Below, in pieces: positions 1 to 6,676 of a DNA stretch of 21,152 nt; the stretch's first letter is position 1, and every line of letters begins with the position of its first letter. A program made the position numbers and the translations under genes. Under the pieces are notes generated by a model. That model was not told the origin of the DNA. It searched no databases and saw nothing but the letters and a program-made list of their open reading frames with translations. Origin of the DNA: Mesostigma viride (Eukaryota > Streptophyta > Mesostigmatophyceae > Mesostigmatales > Mesostigmataceae); the NCBI GenBank assembly GCA_009746045.1, contig RPFO01001617.1, positions 1 to 21,152 of the forward strand, given 5' to 3'.

Positions 1-105
1 TCCTCGGGCATCTCACACGGGGCGTACTTCTCTGGGCGTTTGACTGCGCGTCCCGACCGGGTTGTGGTGGCTGACCTGGTTGCAGGCATGTATACCAAGC
101 GGTAA
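1..105 (+). CDS. 3' end of an unrecognised gene (partial)
   Basis: Frame 1 is open from the first base of the window and stops at TAA 103-105, giving the last 34 residues of a protein that starts upstream of the window. The tail ends in VADLVAGMYTKR. I recognise no motif. The gene is on the same strand as the next seven genes, and the following ATG lies about 70 bases downstream, which matches the tight spacing of this block. It could be a chance open frame, but codon choice (many C/G third positions) resembles its neighbours. Confidence 0.5.
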   Translation, partial: SSGISHGAYFSGRLTARPDRVVVADLVAGMYTKR

Positions 106-142
106 GATTTTGTGCGGCGGTCAAACGCCTCGAAACAAAAAA

Positions 143-148
143 TATTAT
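143..148 (+). promoter_or_regulatory. TATTAT promoter-like element
   Basis: An AT-rich stretch (AATATTATC) stands out of GC-richer surroundings 28-33 bases before the ATG at 176. The same TATTAT core occurs before the ATGs at 3418 (3404-3409) and 3943 (3906-3911). This fits a TATA-like viral promoter element, but the distance to the ATG varies from about 9 to 37 bases. Confidence 0.35.
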
Positions 149-175
149 CTTCTTCAGAAGTAGTATACATCCGGC

Positions 176-1711
176 ATGTCTTTGGAGAATCTGTACCCGC
201 TCCCCACTTCGGTCAACTCGCCCACCAGCAGGTCTCCCGAGTACCAACGGCGAATCAACGACCTCGCGGAAATGTACTTCACCGGCCACGAGATACAGGA
301 GCTGCGCACGCGCGTTCCCAACATCCGGTTCGCGGTCGAAGAGGCAGACCTTTACAAGCGTTACATCGTCCACGACAACAGGAAGCTTCTGTCCAAGTTG
401 CAGCTTTTCGTCGCCTCCGTGTACATATACGACCTCCTCACCGCCAACTTGCGCGAGTTGTCAGACCGCGTTGGCAACGCCACCCAGGCATCCATGATCA
501 CGACTAGCCGCGACGAGATGGCTAAGCTCGCAAACTCTCTTCGTGGATATGTCGCCGTCGAGTGCGACCGGCTGGGATCCACGGGTTGTAACAATGTCAG
601 CCAGGCTAACGGTAAAGTTTATCTGGGGCGCGTACCCCATAACGTCATCGCGAGGATCACATCGCTGGAAGAACCTGCTGCTGTCACTACTCCTAATGAT
701 ACCGACGCTCAACTTCACAAAATTCAAACCGCGGGGCCCGTGGGCAGTGGAGCATACGCCATCCGCGCGTTCAAGATCGCACCCGGTAACGTGCCATCTC
801 CTACCTACCTTTTGGGCAAGGACCCCGCTGATGACTGCATGCCCGCCCGACTCATTTATCAGCTCGCGAGCAAAAAAATCGACTGCACGTATCTCTCACT
901 GGACCACCGCAGGAGGCTCGCCAAGTTAGAAGTGGATTTCCCGCCATTGTATTCCAATATTGAATCGTTAAGACTTGCCTCATCAAAGAGGTACGGTTAT
1001 GATCTCACTGAAGATGAGACATTTGCTAACTATGATGTTACTACCGATGATGCCGCCATCAACGTCGGGGAGCAGTCGAAAGTGGCGGTGAGCATTAACA
1101 AGACGCGTACGGACAGCACGTTAGAATCTCCTATGCGTTTAGGCTCTCAATTTAAATTGGTTGGAGCGACTGACAAGGGCCTTGGACTGGTAATGTTCGA
1201 GAACGTCATCAGGGACTTTATCAAGCGCGACATCGTCGCCTTCAACGCTCTCCGCGGCCAGATTCTTGACAAGATCGACGTCTGGTGGAAGCGCAACGGG
1301 GCGATGTCGGCCCTCACGCACCCCGAGGCTCCTGGCGGCCAGGATTCCATAGAGTTCATTAAGAACATCCAGAAGGCGACCTACGCCCTCACCGGCACCA
1401 TCCCCAAGTGTCCCAACGGCTCCTCTACCGTTTGGTACGACCGGGACCCCACCGACCCCAAGGCCCGCATCGTGGACGAGACGATCACCGCCGCTGACGG
1501 TACGCGTGTCAGGAACCCGTTCGCCAGGTTCGGTATGTGCGCCGACGAGCCCTTCGGGGCCGACGTGATGGCGGGGTACCCGAACCAGGGGTACGCCATC
1601 GAACCCTCTGGCGGAGGGCACTACCTCGTCAACGGTGCGCGCAGGTATAAGCGCCACACCACCGCTGCCAGGCGCACTCGCACTCGCCGACCGACGCGTA
1701 AGTATTACTGA
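176..1711 (+). CDS. hypothetical protein, 511 aa, basic C-terminal tail
   Basis: Long intact frame from ATG 176 to TGA 1711. I do not recognise the family. The N-terminal half looks alpha-helical (about residues 20-130). The middle (about 230-330) is mixed, and residues 335-375 form an amphipathic helical stretch (VMFENVIRDFIKRDIVAFNA). The C terminus is Tyr/Gly-rich, then strongly basic, ending in repeated TRTRRPTRKYY-like residues, which would suit nucleic-acid or virion-core binding. There is no signal peptide or clear membrane segment. It heads the collinear plus-strand block that leads to the packaging ATPase, so a structural or packaging role is possible but only inferred. The ATG at 176 is preceded by a TATTAT element. 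Long minus-strand frames inside it are shadows. Confidence 0.85.
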   Translation: MSLENLYPLPTSVNSPTSRSPEYQRRINDLAEMYFTGHEIQELRTRVPNIRFAVEEADLYKRYIVHDNRKLLSKLQLFVASVYIYDLLTANLRELSDRVGNATQASMITTSRDEMAKLANSLRGYVAVECDRLGSTGCNNVSQANGKVYLGRVPHNVIARITSLEEPAAVTTPNDTDAQLHKIQTAGPVGSGAYAIRAFKIAPGNVPSPTYLLGKDPADDCMPARLIYQLASKKIDCTYLSLDHRRRLAKLEVDFPPLYSNIESLRLASSKRYGYDLTEDETFANYDVTTDDAAINVGEQSKVAVSINKTRTDSTLESPMRLGSQFKLVGATDKGLGLVMFENVIRDFIKRDIVAFNALRGQILDKIDVWWKRNGAMSALTHPEAPGGQDSIEFIKNIQKATYALTGTIPKCPNGSSTVWYDRDPTDPKARIVDETITAADGTRVRNPFARFGMCADEPFGADVMAGYPNQGYAIEPSGGGHYLVNGARRYKRHTTAARRTRTRRPTRKYY

Positions 1712-1728
1712 GTCCACAGAAGGACGAC

Positions 1729-1920
1729 ATGGACGACACGGACTCGCGTGCCCACAGGTTCAATGTGGACTATGATGACCGCAGACGTAAAGCCGACGCG
1801 TGGTGGAATGCCATGACGGCACGTCGCGCGGCCCGCAACAACGTGTACGCATCCGAGGTTTCATTTAACCGCGGGTACATGGAGGCGTTTGGCAATTTGT
1901 ATCGTGGTAGCAGCAGTTGA
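1729..1920 (+). CDS. zinc-finger-like protein, N-terminal piece (63 aa as read)
   Basis: Starts at ATG 1729, only 17 bases after the preceding stop, and as read stops at TGA 1918-1920 after 63 residues. The piece is charged and Arg/Asp-rich (MDDTDSRAHRFNVDYDDRRR) and ends FGNLYRGSSS. The next frame back (-1) opens at 1911, directly after a TAG at 1908-1910, and continues with TEDEKEVVDAYRAEGEP. This second frame has no ATG for about 140 bases, so the two are probably one gene that has lost a base in 1911-1917. If so, the gene is 1729-2281. A genuine 63-residue protein is the alternative. Confidence 0.6.
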   Translation: MDDTDSRAHRFNVDYDDRRRKADAWWNAMTARRAARNNVYASEVSFNRGYMEAFGNLYRGSSS

Positions 1921-2281
1921 CCGAGGACGAGAAGGAGGTCGTGGACGCGTACAGGGCCGAAGGAGAGCCCGCGTTGAAAGGCGACACGCTGACGGAGTGG
2001 ACCGCTTCGTCCGTGCCGTCCACGGGGTGGGTGTCCTGCATAGTGTGCAGCGGCATAATGCCCGCCCACAAGGTGGAGTTCACAAGGCCCGTGCCCTCTC
2101 GCGACCTGTTCGTGTTTTACCATTCCACGTGCTTTGACAGCCTCACCGCGAGCGATTCGTTGCGCGTTCAGGAGCGCGTGCCACCGGCGCCGCCTGTACC
2201 GATATCATCGAAACACAGCCAGTTATCATCGGCGCGGTGGATTGGGACCTCGACAAACCCACCGGCGGGTACGACTGTTGA
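1917..2281 (+). CDS. zinc-finger-like protein, middle and C-terminal piece
   Basis: The frame open from 1911 has no ATG until 2058. It encodes a putative zinc-binding site, C-I-V-C then about 23 residues later Y-H-S-T-C (C-x2-C ... H-x2-C). This frame stays open to 2486, but that would overlap the oxygenase gene starting at 2341. From about 2165 a second -1 frame, with stronger G/C third positions, gives a sensible tail (TDIIETQPVIIGAVDWDLDK) that stops at TGA 2279-2281. I think the gene ends there, about 184 residues in all, broken twice. The finger resembles treble-clef or RING-like half sites, but I cannot name the family. No promoter is evident, so it may be co-transcribed with its upstream neighbour. 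Confidence 0.5.
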
Positions 2282-2340
2282 TCTCTCTCGTCTAAAAGCG
2301 CGGATACATTTTCGCGGCCTGTATCAATGCACTAACGGCG

Positions 2341-3009
2341 ATGGCGACGGTCTGCATTGGGAGGCCGGTGTCAACCGGTGCTGTGCCGAACGATTACCCC
2401 GACAAGTGGGTGTGCGTAGGTCCCAAACCGCGCGTTGGGCCGAAGGTGACAAAAATTTACAACGAGGAGGTGCTGCTGTACAGTAGCAAGCACAGGGGCG
2501 AGACGTTGGCGGTGAGAAACGTGTGTCCTCATCGGGGCGCGCGCCTTTCTCACAACTGCAAAGTGGACGCGGACGATTGCGTCCGTTGCGCGTACCACGG
2601 CATGCATTGGGGGGTGCAGAACAATGCGGATAATTACCTCCTGGCGAAGGATGATGGGGACCTGGTATGGGTTAACGCGGGCATCGGCGACGGCGAATCC
2701 CAGCCCCCCACGATGCCCGAGTTCACCGACGCTGGGTACAGGACGTTTTCATACTCCGTGTCCATCGGGGCCCACCCCATGATAGTCATGGAGAACCTGT
2801 TGGACCACGCGCACCTGGAGCACGTGCACAAGGTCAAGATAGTGGACGCCAAGTGCACGGAGGTCGCCGTGGACCCGGGCTCCCCCGAGAGTGTCCTCAC
2901 TGGGAAAAGCGTGTACGGCTACCCCGTCACGAACGACAGGGTGGCTCGCGTGCTGTTGGACTTCATGCCGGCAGAGGGGAAGCGGGAGGGGGGGCGCCCG
3001 AGGATATGA
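2341..3009 (+). CDS. Rieske non-heme iron oxygenase, N-terminal piece
   Basis: ATG 2341 is the first ATG after an in-frame stop at 2293. The product has a complete Rieske [2Fe-2S] site, C62-P-H64-R-G ... C83-A-Y-H86. It is followed by the mononuclear iron site, N152-L-L-D155-H-A-H158 ... H163 (N-x2-D-x2-H-x4-H). Enzymes of this architecture use an external reductase and O2 to hydroxylate or cleave aromatic or tetrapyrrole substrates. The layout recalls the VanA / pheophorbide a oxygenase-like group. The reading stops at TGA 3007-3009 just after a G7 run at 2988-2994. One more G would carry it straight into the frame ending at 3362, for about 340 residues, the normal family length. The catalytic sites are intact; only the run breaks it. 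Confidence 0.85.
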   Translation: MATVCIGRPVSTGAVPNDYPDKWVCVGPKPRVGPKVTKIYNEEVLLYSSKHRGETLAVRNVCPHRGARLSHNCKVDADDCVRCAYHGMHWGVQNNADNYLLAKDDGDLVWVNAGIGDGESQPPTMPEFTDAGYRTFSYSVSIGAHPMIVMENLLDHAHLEHVHKVKIVDAKCTEVAVDPGSPESVLTGKSVYGYPVTNDRVARVLLDFMPAEGKREGGRPRI

Positions 3010-3362
3010 AAATCTGGGTCGAGAACGAGTTTGCGTTGCCGTACACGTCCAGCCTGCGCTTCATGATTTCCGGACACGACAAGCCCTTCTTCGTGTTATG
3101 GTTCAGCGTGCTCCCTTTCGAGAGCGACAACTCCCTGGTCACTTGTCGCGTGTCTCGCAACATCTTGACGAGCCCGCTGTGGGACGGGCTGTTTTGGATG
3201 CTCAACTATCTCCCGCTGAAGGAGGACGACGATATCGTCCGTAACGTGATCGCCGACGACTGGTGGCGCAATCGCCTGAGGAGGAGCGACGCCTTCGTCA
3301 AAATGTACAGAGACAAGATGAAGATCGTATACGGCATCATGTTTTTGGAGCCGTTTGCGTAG
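3006..3362 (+). CDS. Rieske oxygenase, C-terminal catalytic-domain piece
   Basis: Same gene as the preceding entry, in the -1 frame. An ATG at 3006 overlaps the TGA at 3007-3009 but is probably an internal methionine (EDMKIWVENE). The piece has the beta-rich then helical layout of the C-terminal domain of ring-hydroxylating oxygenases (SSLRFMISGHDKPFFVLWF, then a strand with TCRVSRNIL). The acidic KEDDDIVRN segment is where the third iron-ligand Asp is expected. On its own it would lack the Rieske domain and one iron-binding histidine pair, so it is not a plausible separate enzyme. It ends at TAG 3360-3362. Confidence 0.8.
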   Translation: MKIWVENEFALPYTSSLRFMISGHDKPFFVLWFSVLPFESDNSLVTCRVSRNILTSPLWDGLFWMLNYLPLKEDDDIVRNVIADDWWRNRLRRSDAFVKMYRDKMKIVYGIMFLEPFA

Positions 3363-3403
3363 TGTCACACACATGCGTTTAAGTAGGACCAATTTTATCA
3401 ACG

Positions 3404-3410
3404 TATTATA
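3404..3410 (+). promoter_or_regulatory. TATA-like element (TATTATA)
   Basis: TATTATA lies about 8 bases before ATG 3418, in a short AT-rich patch between the oxygenase stop and the next gene. It shares the TATTAT core seen at 143 and 3906. Confidence 0.4.
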
Positions 3411-3417
3411 TCGTACC

Positions 3418-3861
3418 ATGGAGGATCTCACGGGTCTGGCTCGTCGCCTTCGGTCCGGCGCCATGCACCATACAAGGGCCGCCGGGGGCGCCCCGATGGT
3501 GCCTCAAATGCAGGCAGCGCCACCAAACATTGCGGGGGGCATGCCCCCCACCCCACTGAGGCTCCCGTCTGTTCCCTCCCAAGACGGGTCGGATCTATCT
3601 GCGATGACCCCTCCCGGGCCTATCGCCATCAAGACCAGCCCTGTCGCAAAGGCCGGCAAGCATGCCACCGGGCAGGCTTCTGTCGGCGGCGGGGGGTCTG
3701 GCGGTGTGCTGCCCGCCATCTTGGGGGTCGGCGCGGCTATTGGCACCATCCACTTTGGCGCGGGCGTGTTCCCTGAAGCGTTCAAGGGCGCGGACGGCAA
3801 GATCGATCGCACCCGGTTGAACGTGGGGGGGTGTTGGCCGGTTTTATTGTTTTCTTGGTAG
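3418..3861 (+). CDS. small Gly/Pro/Ala-rich membrane protein, frameshifted near its C-terminus
   Basis: I chose ATG 3418 (ACCATGG context, TATTATA just upstream) over an in-frame ATG at 3373. The N-terminal part is low-complexity, rich in Gly, Pro, Ala and Met (MPPTPLRLPSVPSQDG). A Gly-rich linker (SVGGGGSGG) leads to a hydrophobic segment, VLPAILGVGAAIGTIHFGAG. As read the frame ends at TAG 3859-3861, with an unconvincing tail after the G7 run at 3825-3831. One additional G would instead give a clean transmembrane helix (VLAGFIVFLVARY) and a stop at 3882-3884. The protein would then have one or two membrane segments and about 155 residues. A virion or membrane protein is plausible; I do not recognise a family. 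Confidence 0.7.
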   Translation: MEDLTGLARRLRSGAMHHTRAAGGAPMVPQMQAAPPNIAGGMPPTPLRLPSVPSQDGSDLSAMTPPGPIAIKTSPVAKAGKHATGQASVGGGGSGGVLPAILGVGAAIGTIHFGAGVFPEAFKGADGKIDRTRLNVGGCWPVLLFSW

Positions 3862-3879
3862 CCAGGTACCTATATTCTC

Positions 3880-3885
3880 AATAAA
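3880..3885 (+). terminator. AATAAA poly(A)-type signal containing the stop codon
   Basis: AATAAA at 3880-3885 includes the TAA (3882-3884) that would end the membrane-protein gene once its G-run frameshift is accounted for. This supports the repaired frame, since the as-read stop at 3861 lies in the middle of a helix. Confidence 0.5.
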
Positions 3886-3905
3886 CGTTCGCTTAACATG
3901 TGCAA

Positions 3906-3911
3906 TATTAT
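3906..3911 (+). promoter_or_regulatory. TATTAT promoter-like element
   Basis: TATTAT within CAATATTATTTC, 32-37 bases upstream of ATG 3943. Same core as before 176 and 3418. Confidence 0.35.
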
Positions 3912-3942
3912 TTCAATGCCAACGTTGTAAAGGGACGCTGCA

Positions 3943-4437
3943 ATGGTGGTAGAGAGGGACGACGACCCGCGCGTGGACACCAACGTGTTGGTCGACAGCA
4001 AGCGAGAGTACATCGAGAAGCTCGAGCGCTGTCTATCTCAACCTATCTACAACGCGCTCAAGAACATTCTGCAAGACGCCATGAACGTGTCGGAGGTGAA
4101 GGAGCTGGACGAGCTGGAGTGCTTTTCCCAGCTGTTGTCGGAGGTGCCGAGCTGGAACGCGGACATCGTGGACTCCGAGACGCGCGAGGTGATGCAAGCG
4201 GCTCCGTTCCTTAAGGAGCTTCTCAAGGCGTACTTCGTCTGTGCCAGCATGATCCTTGGCTCCATTCGCAAGTCCAGTCACGGCGAGCACCAGCGGCTGA
4301 AGGTCAAGGTGCCGACCTGCGAGCGGTTCGTCCATTCCGTTCTCAAGATGATGGCCGCCGACATCGAGGACGACATCCTCACTATCTCACCCAGACGGAG
4401 GACGGCGAGTTCAAGCTCAGCAAGCGGCACATCATGA
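3943..4437 (+). CDS. conserved-looking NCLDV-type protein of unknown function, N-terminal piece
   Basis: ATG 3943 opens a helical, acidic protein. Segments LKELLKAYFVCASMILGSIR and KVKVPTCERFVHSVLKMMA look like a family I recall from several large DNA viruses, with a Pro-Thr-x-Glu-x-Phe-[IV]-His motif followed by a helix and then a terminal helix before an acidic tail (I think DUF5760-like). This is from memory and unverified. The last 14 or so residues as read (Ser-rich, SPRRRTASSSSASGTS) look out of frame. The -1 frame from about 4374 (YLTQTEDGEFKLSKRHI) fits better and runs directly into the next entry. The whole gene would be 3943-4700, about 252 residues. Confidence 0.7.
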   Translation: MVVERDDDPRVDTNVLVDSKREYIEKLERCLSQPIYNALKNILQDAMNVSEVKELDELECFSQLLSEVPSWNADIVDSETREVMQAAPFLKELLKAYFVCASMILGSIRKSSHGEHQRLKVKVPTCERFVHSVLKMMAADIEDDILTISPRRRTASSSSASGTS

Positions 4438-4700
4438 AGGGGGTCAGCGAGAGCATCAGGAACGCGCTGCACGGTTTTACAACCAGCGACGACATCCTAA
4501 AGGGGTACATGGACGACATCATGGGTGACGAGCCGCCCCAACCCCCGCGCACCCGCCCCGTCGACGAAGAGCCCGCTGCCGAGAAGACCAAGTCTTTCAA
4601 GCTGGGCAGCAACATCCTTCGCACGAGCAAGCCGACGTTTGCGGACGAGGATGACGAGGATGACACGGGCGTTGTTGTGGAGGAGGACGAGGATTTTTAA
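4434..4700 (+). CDS. same unknown protein, C-terminal piece with acidic tail
   Basis: As read, ATG 4434 overlaps the upstream stop (ATGA). In-frame sequence upstream (EFKLSKRHIMKGVSESIRNAL) is open back to about 4374 and continues the protein of the previous entry, so this methionine is probably internal. The piece contains an amphipathic helix (ESIRNALHGFTTSDDILKGYM), a Pro-rich linker and a strongly acidic end (ADEDDEDD ... EEDEDF). Acidic tails of this kind occur in chaperone-like or transcription-associated viral proteins, but no function can be assigned. Confidence 0.65.
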   Translation: MKGVSESIRNALHGFTTSDDILKGYMDDIMGDEPPQPPRTRPVDEEPAAEKTKSFKLGSNILRTSKPTFADEDDEDDTGVVVEEDEDF

Positions 4701-4721
4701 TCGGTTTATAAGCTTAATATA

Positions 4722-4892
4722 ATGCAAGTGACCATTTCCCCCAACGGGCAAAAAATACTCTCATCATCTGCCAATTGCAAACAGGGTAGCGTGCAAAAGG
4801 TCAGGCTGCATTTGAAACAGTCCGCGTTTAAGGAAATCATAGATAGCATGCGTCTCGGCGTGGAAAGGGGGGGACATTTGACATCGATATGA
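4722..4892 (+). CDS. JAMM/MPN+ metalloprotease-like protein, N-terminal piece
   Basis: ATG 4722 follows an AT-rich leader (TTATAAGCTTAATATA). The 56 residues as read include the strand-helix start of an MPN domain and a G-V-E48-R-G-G motif. This is where JAMM proteases carry the catalytic glutamate. The frame then meets a G7 run (4867-4873) and ends at TGA 4890-4892. One more G would join it in frame to the next entry with no other change. The full gene is 4722-5389, about 222 residues. Confidence 0.75.
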   Translation: MQVTISPNGQKILSSSANCKQGSVQKVRLHLKQSAFKEIIDSMRLGVERGGHLTSI

Positions 4893-5389
4893 GCACGCTG
4901 GTGCTGCAAAACAGCAAGGTGGTTAACGTGGGCGGCACCAACGACGTGGAGACGCCGCATGGCATCATAGAATGGCACACTCACCCTTCCAAATGCACGA
5001 TGGGCGAGTGCTCGCTGGCGTGTCCGAGTGACATAGACATTCTTGTGTTTTTGGAGGATGCGTTGTCAGATAACGTGTCCCATTGGGTGTTCAGTTTGCT
5101 GGGCACGTTCGTGGTGTGCCTGTCCCCCGCACTTGTGGTGAGCATGCGGAAGGCGCAGGACAGTGGCGGCTTCAAACAGGAGTGTAAGAGGATCCAGGAA
5201 TTGTTTAATAAGCTGCAGGAACAGTTTGCATCTCGGTACGTCACTTCACGGGACGAGGCCGAGAAACGGAAGCACGAGGAATGGCACAAGGCACAATGGA
5301 TTAAACTGGCGCGCGATACCGGTTTCGCCGTCACGGTATTCCCCTGGGGGGCGAAGCCCACTATCGAAGTGCTCGTTCAGTGCGGTTGA
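4889..5389 (+). CDS. JAMM/MPN+ metalloprotease-like protein, catalytic and C-terminal piece
   Basis: Contains the JAMM zinc site E-W-H30-T-H32-P ... S47-D-I-D50 (numbered from ATG 4889). This is H-x-H-P followed by S-x2-D, the signature of deubiquitinase-type MPN+ proteases (AMSH, Rpn11, prokaryotic JAB). The spacer between the His pair and the Ser is a few residues longer than usual and holds three cysteines (SKCTMGECSLACPSDID). After the domain come a hydrophobic stretch (WVFSLLGTFVVCLSPALVV) and a charged coiled-coil-like helix (about residues 90-140). Removal of ubiquitin or a ubiquitin-like tag from host or viral proteins is the natural hypothesis. It lies directly upstream of the packaging ATPase. 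ATG 4889 overlaps the TGA of the upstream piece (ATGA), and the two are almost certainly one protein. Confidence 0.8.
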   Translation: MSTLVLQNSKVVNVGGTNDVETPHGIIEWHTHPSKCTMGECSLACPSDIDILVFLEDALSDNVSHWVFSLLGTFVVCLSPALVVSMRKAQDSGGFKQECKRIQELFNKLQEQFASRYVTSRDEAEKRKHEEWHKAQWIKLARDTGFAVTVFPWGAKPTIEVLVQCG

Positions 5390-5436
5390 GCTCGTCACCG
5401 GCGCGATAATAGTTCTCTAGGCCTGTACTTGAAGGC

Positions 5437-6225
5437 ATGGATGTCAACTTGAGGAAGTTCGACCCGTCGCGCATAAAAGATGACAGCGTGGTGTGCATCG
5501 TATCCAAACGCGGTTCTGGCAAGACCACGCTGGCAACGGATCTCATGTACCACAAGCGCCACATCCCTTCCGGTATCGTGTTGTCTGGCACGGAGGGTTC
5601 TAACAAGCATTGGGGTAAGTATATACCGTCGCTGTTTATCTACAACCAGTTCAATCGCGGGGCTCTCAAGGCGCTCATCAAGAACCAAAAGGCTAAGGCT
5701 AAGAGAGGCGACGTGTCTCATGCGTTCGTCGTGATGGACGATTGCGTGTACGATGCCACCGTGATGCGCGACCCGTGCATCCAGGAAATAGCTCTCAACG
5801 GGCGGCACATGCACATCTTCTTTTTGTTCATCACGCAGTACACTATGAACGTGTGGCCTGTCATCCGCAGCAACATCGATTACGTGTTCGCGCTGAAGGA
5901 GAACATCATCATGAACAGGGAGAAGCTGTACAAGAACTTCTTCGGCATCGTGCCGACCTTCGAGGCGTTCTGCCACATATTAAACGAGTGCACGCAGAAC
6001 TACGAATGCCTGGTGATCGACCACACCAGCGGGTCTAATAAGCTAGAAGACGTCATCTTCTGGTACAAGGCCGAGACGAGGCCGCCGTTCAGGGTCGGCT
6101 CTTCTAATTACTGGAGATATGCCAGCCTCCATCACGACCCTAAGAAAGATGAGTCCGACAGCGACACGGAGACAGACAACAGGCGCATATCAACGCGCGT
6201 GGTCAAACACCAGGCGTGCGATTAA
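5437..6225 (+). CDS. A32-like genome-packaging ATPase
   Basis: Intact 262-residue protein, a normal length for the poxvirus-A32-like packaging ATPases of the FtsK/HerA superfamily. It shows Walker A S-K-R-G-S-G-K-T-T (residues 23-31) right after a hydrophobic strand (VVCIV), and Walker B F-V-V-M-D-D (97-102). A following conserved segment (GRHMHIFFLFITQ) ends in the sensor Gln. These ATPases drive viral DNA into preformed capsids and are a hallmark gene of nucleocytoplasmic large DNA viruses. The C-terminal 35 residues are acidic and then basic and look variable. It starts at ATG 5437, 47 bases after the JAMM gene, is the last gene of the plus-strand block and ends at TAA 6223-6225. Confidence 0.95.
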   Translation: MDVNLRKFDPSRIKDDSVVCIVSKRGSGKTTLATDLMYHKRHIPSGIVLSGTEGSNKHWGKYIPSLFIYNQFNRGALKALIKNQKAKAKRGDVSHAFVVMDDCVYDATVMRDPCIQEIALNGRHMHIFFLFITQYTMNVWPVIRSNIDYVFALKENIIMNREKLYKNFFGIVPTFEAFCHILNECTQNYECLVIDHTSGSNKLEDVIFWYKAETRPPFRVGSSNYWRYASLHHDPKKDESDSDTETDNRRISTRVVKHQACD

Positions 6226-6313
6226 ATAACACAAAAACGCAGCCATAATGCCGGAAAGGCAATTGTGCTGACTAATTACGCTGCCATTTAATTAAAATCC
6301 TTTGCCATGAAAA

Positions 6314-6645
6314 TCACAATGAGTACTGGACGGCACGCCCCTTGGCATAATACAAACGGCAAATTGCGTCGACACTAGGAAATCTATCTATAAAATGTTA
6401 TCGCTGGCGTAAACTGGCCACGATAAATGAAAGAGAGTTCAAAACAGCCCTCGCTCATACAGGCACGGCACTTCCACGGCCTTAGTCACAACGAGTACTG
6501 GACAGCATGCCCCTTGTCATAATACAAAGGCAAATTGCTCTGACTAGGAAATCTAGCTATCGCTGGCATAAACTGGCCACGATAAATGAAAGAGAGTTCA
6601 AAACAGCCCTTGCTCATAGCGGCACGGCACTTCAGCGGCCTTTAG
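6314..6645. repeat. tandem direct duplication, two diverged copies of about 160-170 bp
   Basis: Copy 1 (about 6314-6485) and copy 2 (about 6486-6645) align along their whole length. Shared blocks include GAGTACTGGAC, ATAATACAAA, AGGAAATCTA, AACTGGCCACGATAAATGA, AAGAGAGTTCAAAACAGCCC and GGCACGGCACTTC. Copy 1 holds an extra 13 or so bases (around 6390-6402). Part of a third, more degenerate copy may be present at about 6250-6276. No frame of useful length runs through it. It lies between the convergent ATPase and coiled-coil genes; the rest of 6226-6676 shows nothing else I can identify. Confidence 0.85.
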
Positions 6646-6676
6646 CTATGTCACCACACAACTAACGACCAACAGT

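Noticed and set aside
1917-2486. The full frame to 2486 as the true end of the zinc-finger gene.
   Set aside because: It would overlap about 145 bases of the Rieske gene in another frame, and the alternative frame ending at 2281 has a better codon pattern and more protein-like sequence.
2975-3010. Programmed -1 ribosomal frameshifting at the G7 run in the oxygenase gene.
   Set aside because: The same one-base deficit recurs at several unrelated G/C runs across both strands. A shared technical cause is more economical than many independent recoding sites, and I saw no obvious slippery heptamer plus stem-loop arrangement.
6314-6645. CRISPR array or insertion-sequence ends.
   Set aside because: There are only two long, diverged tandem copies, with no short regular repeats with unique spacers, no terminal inverted repeats and no transposase.
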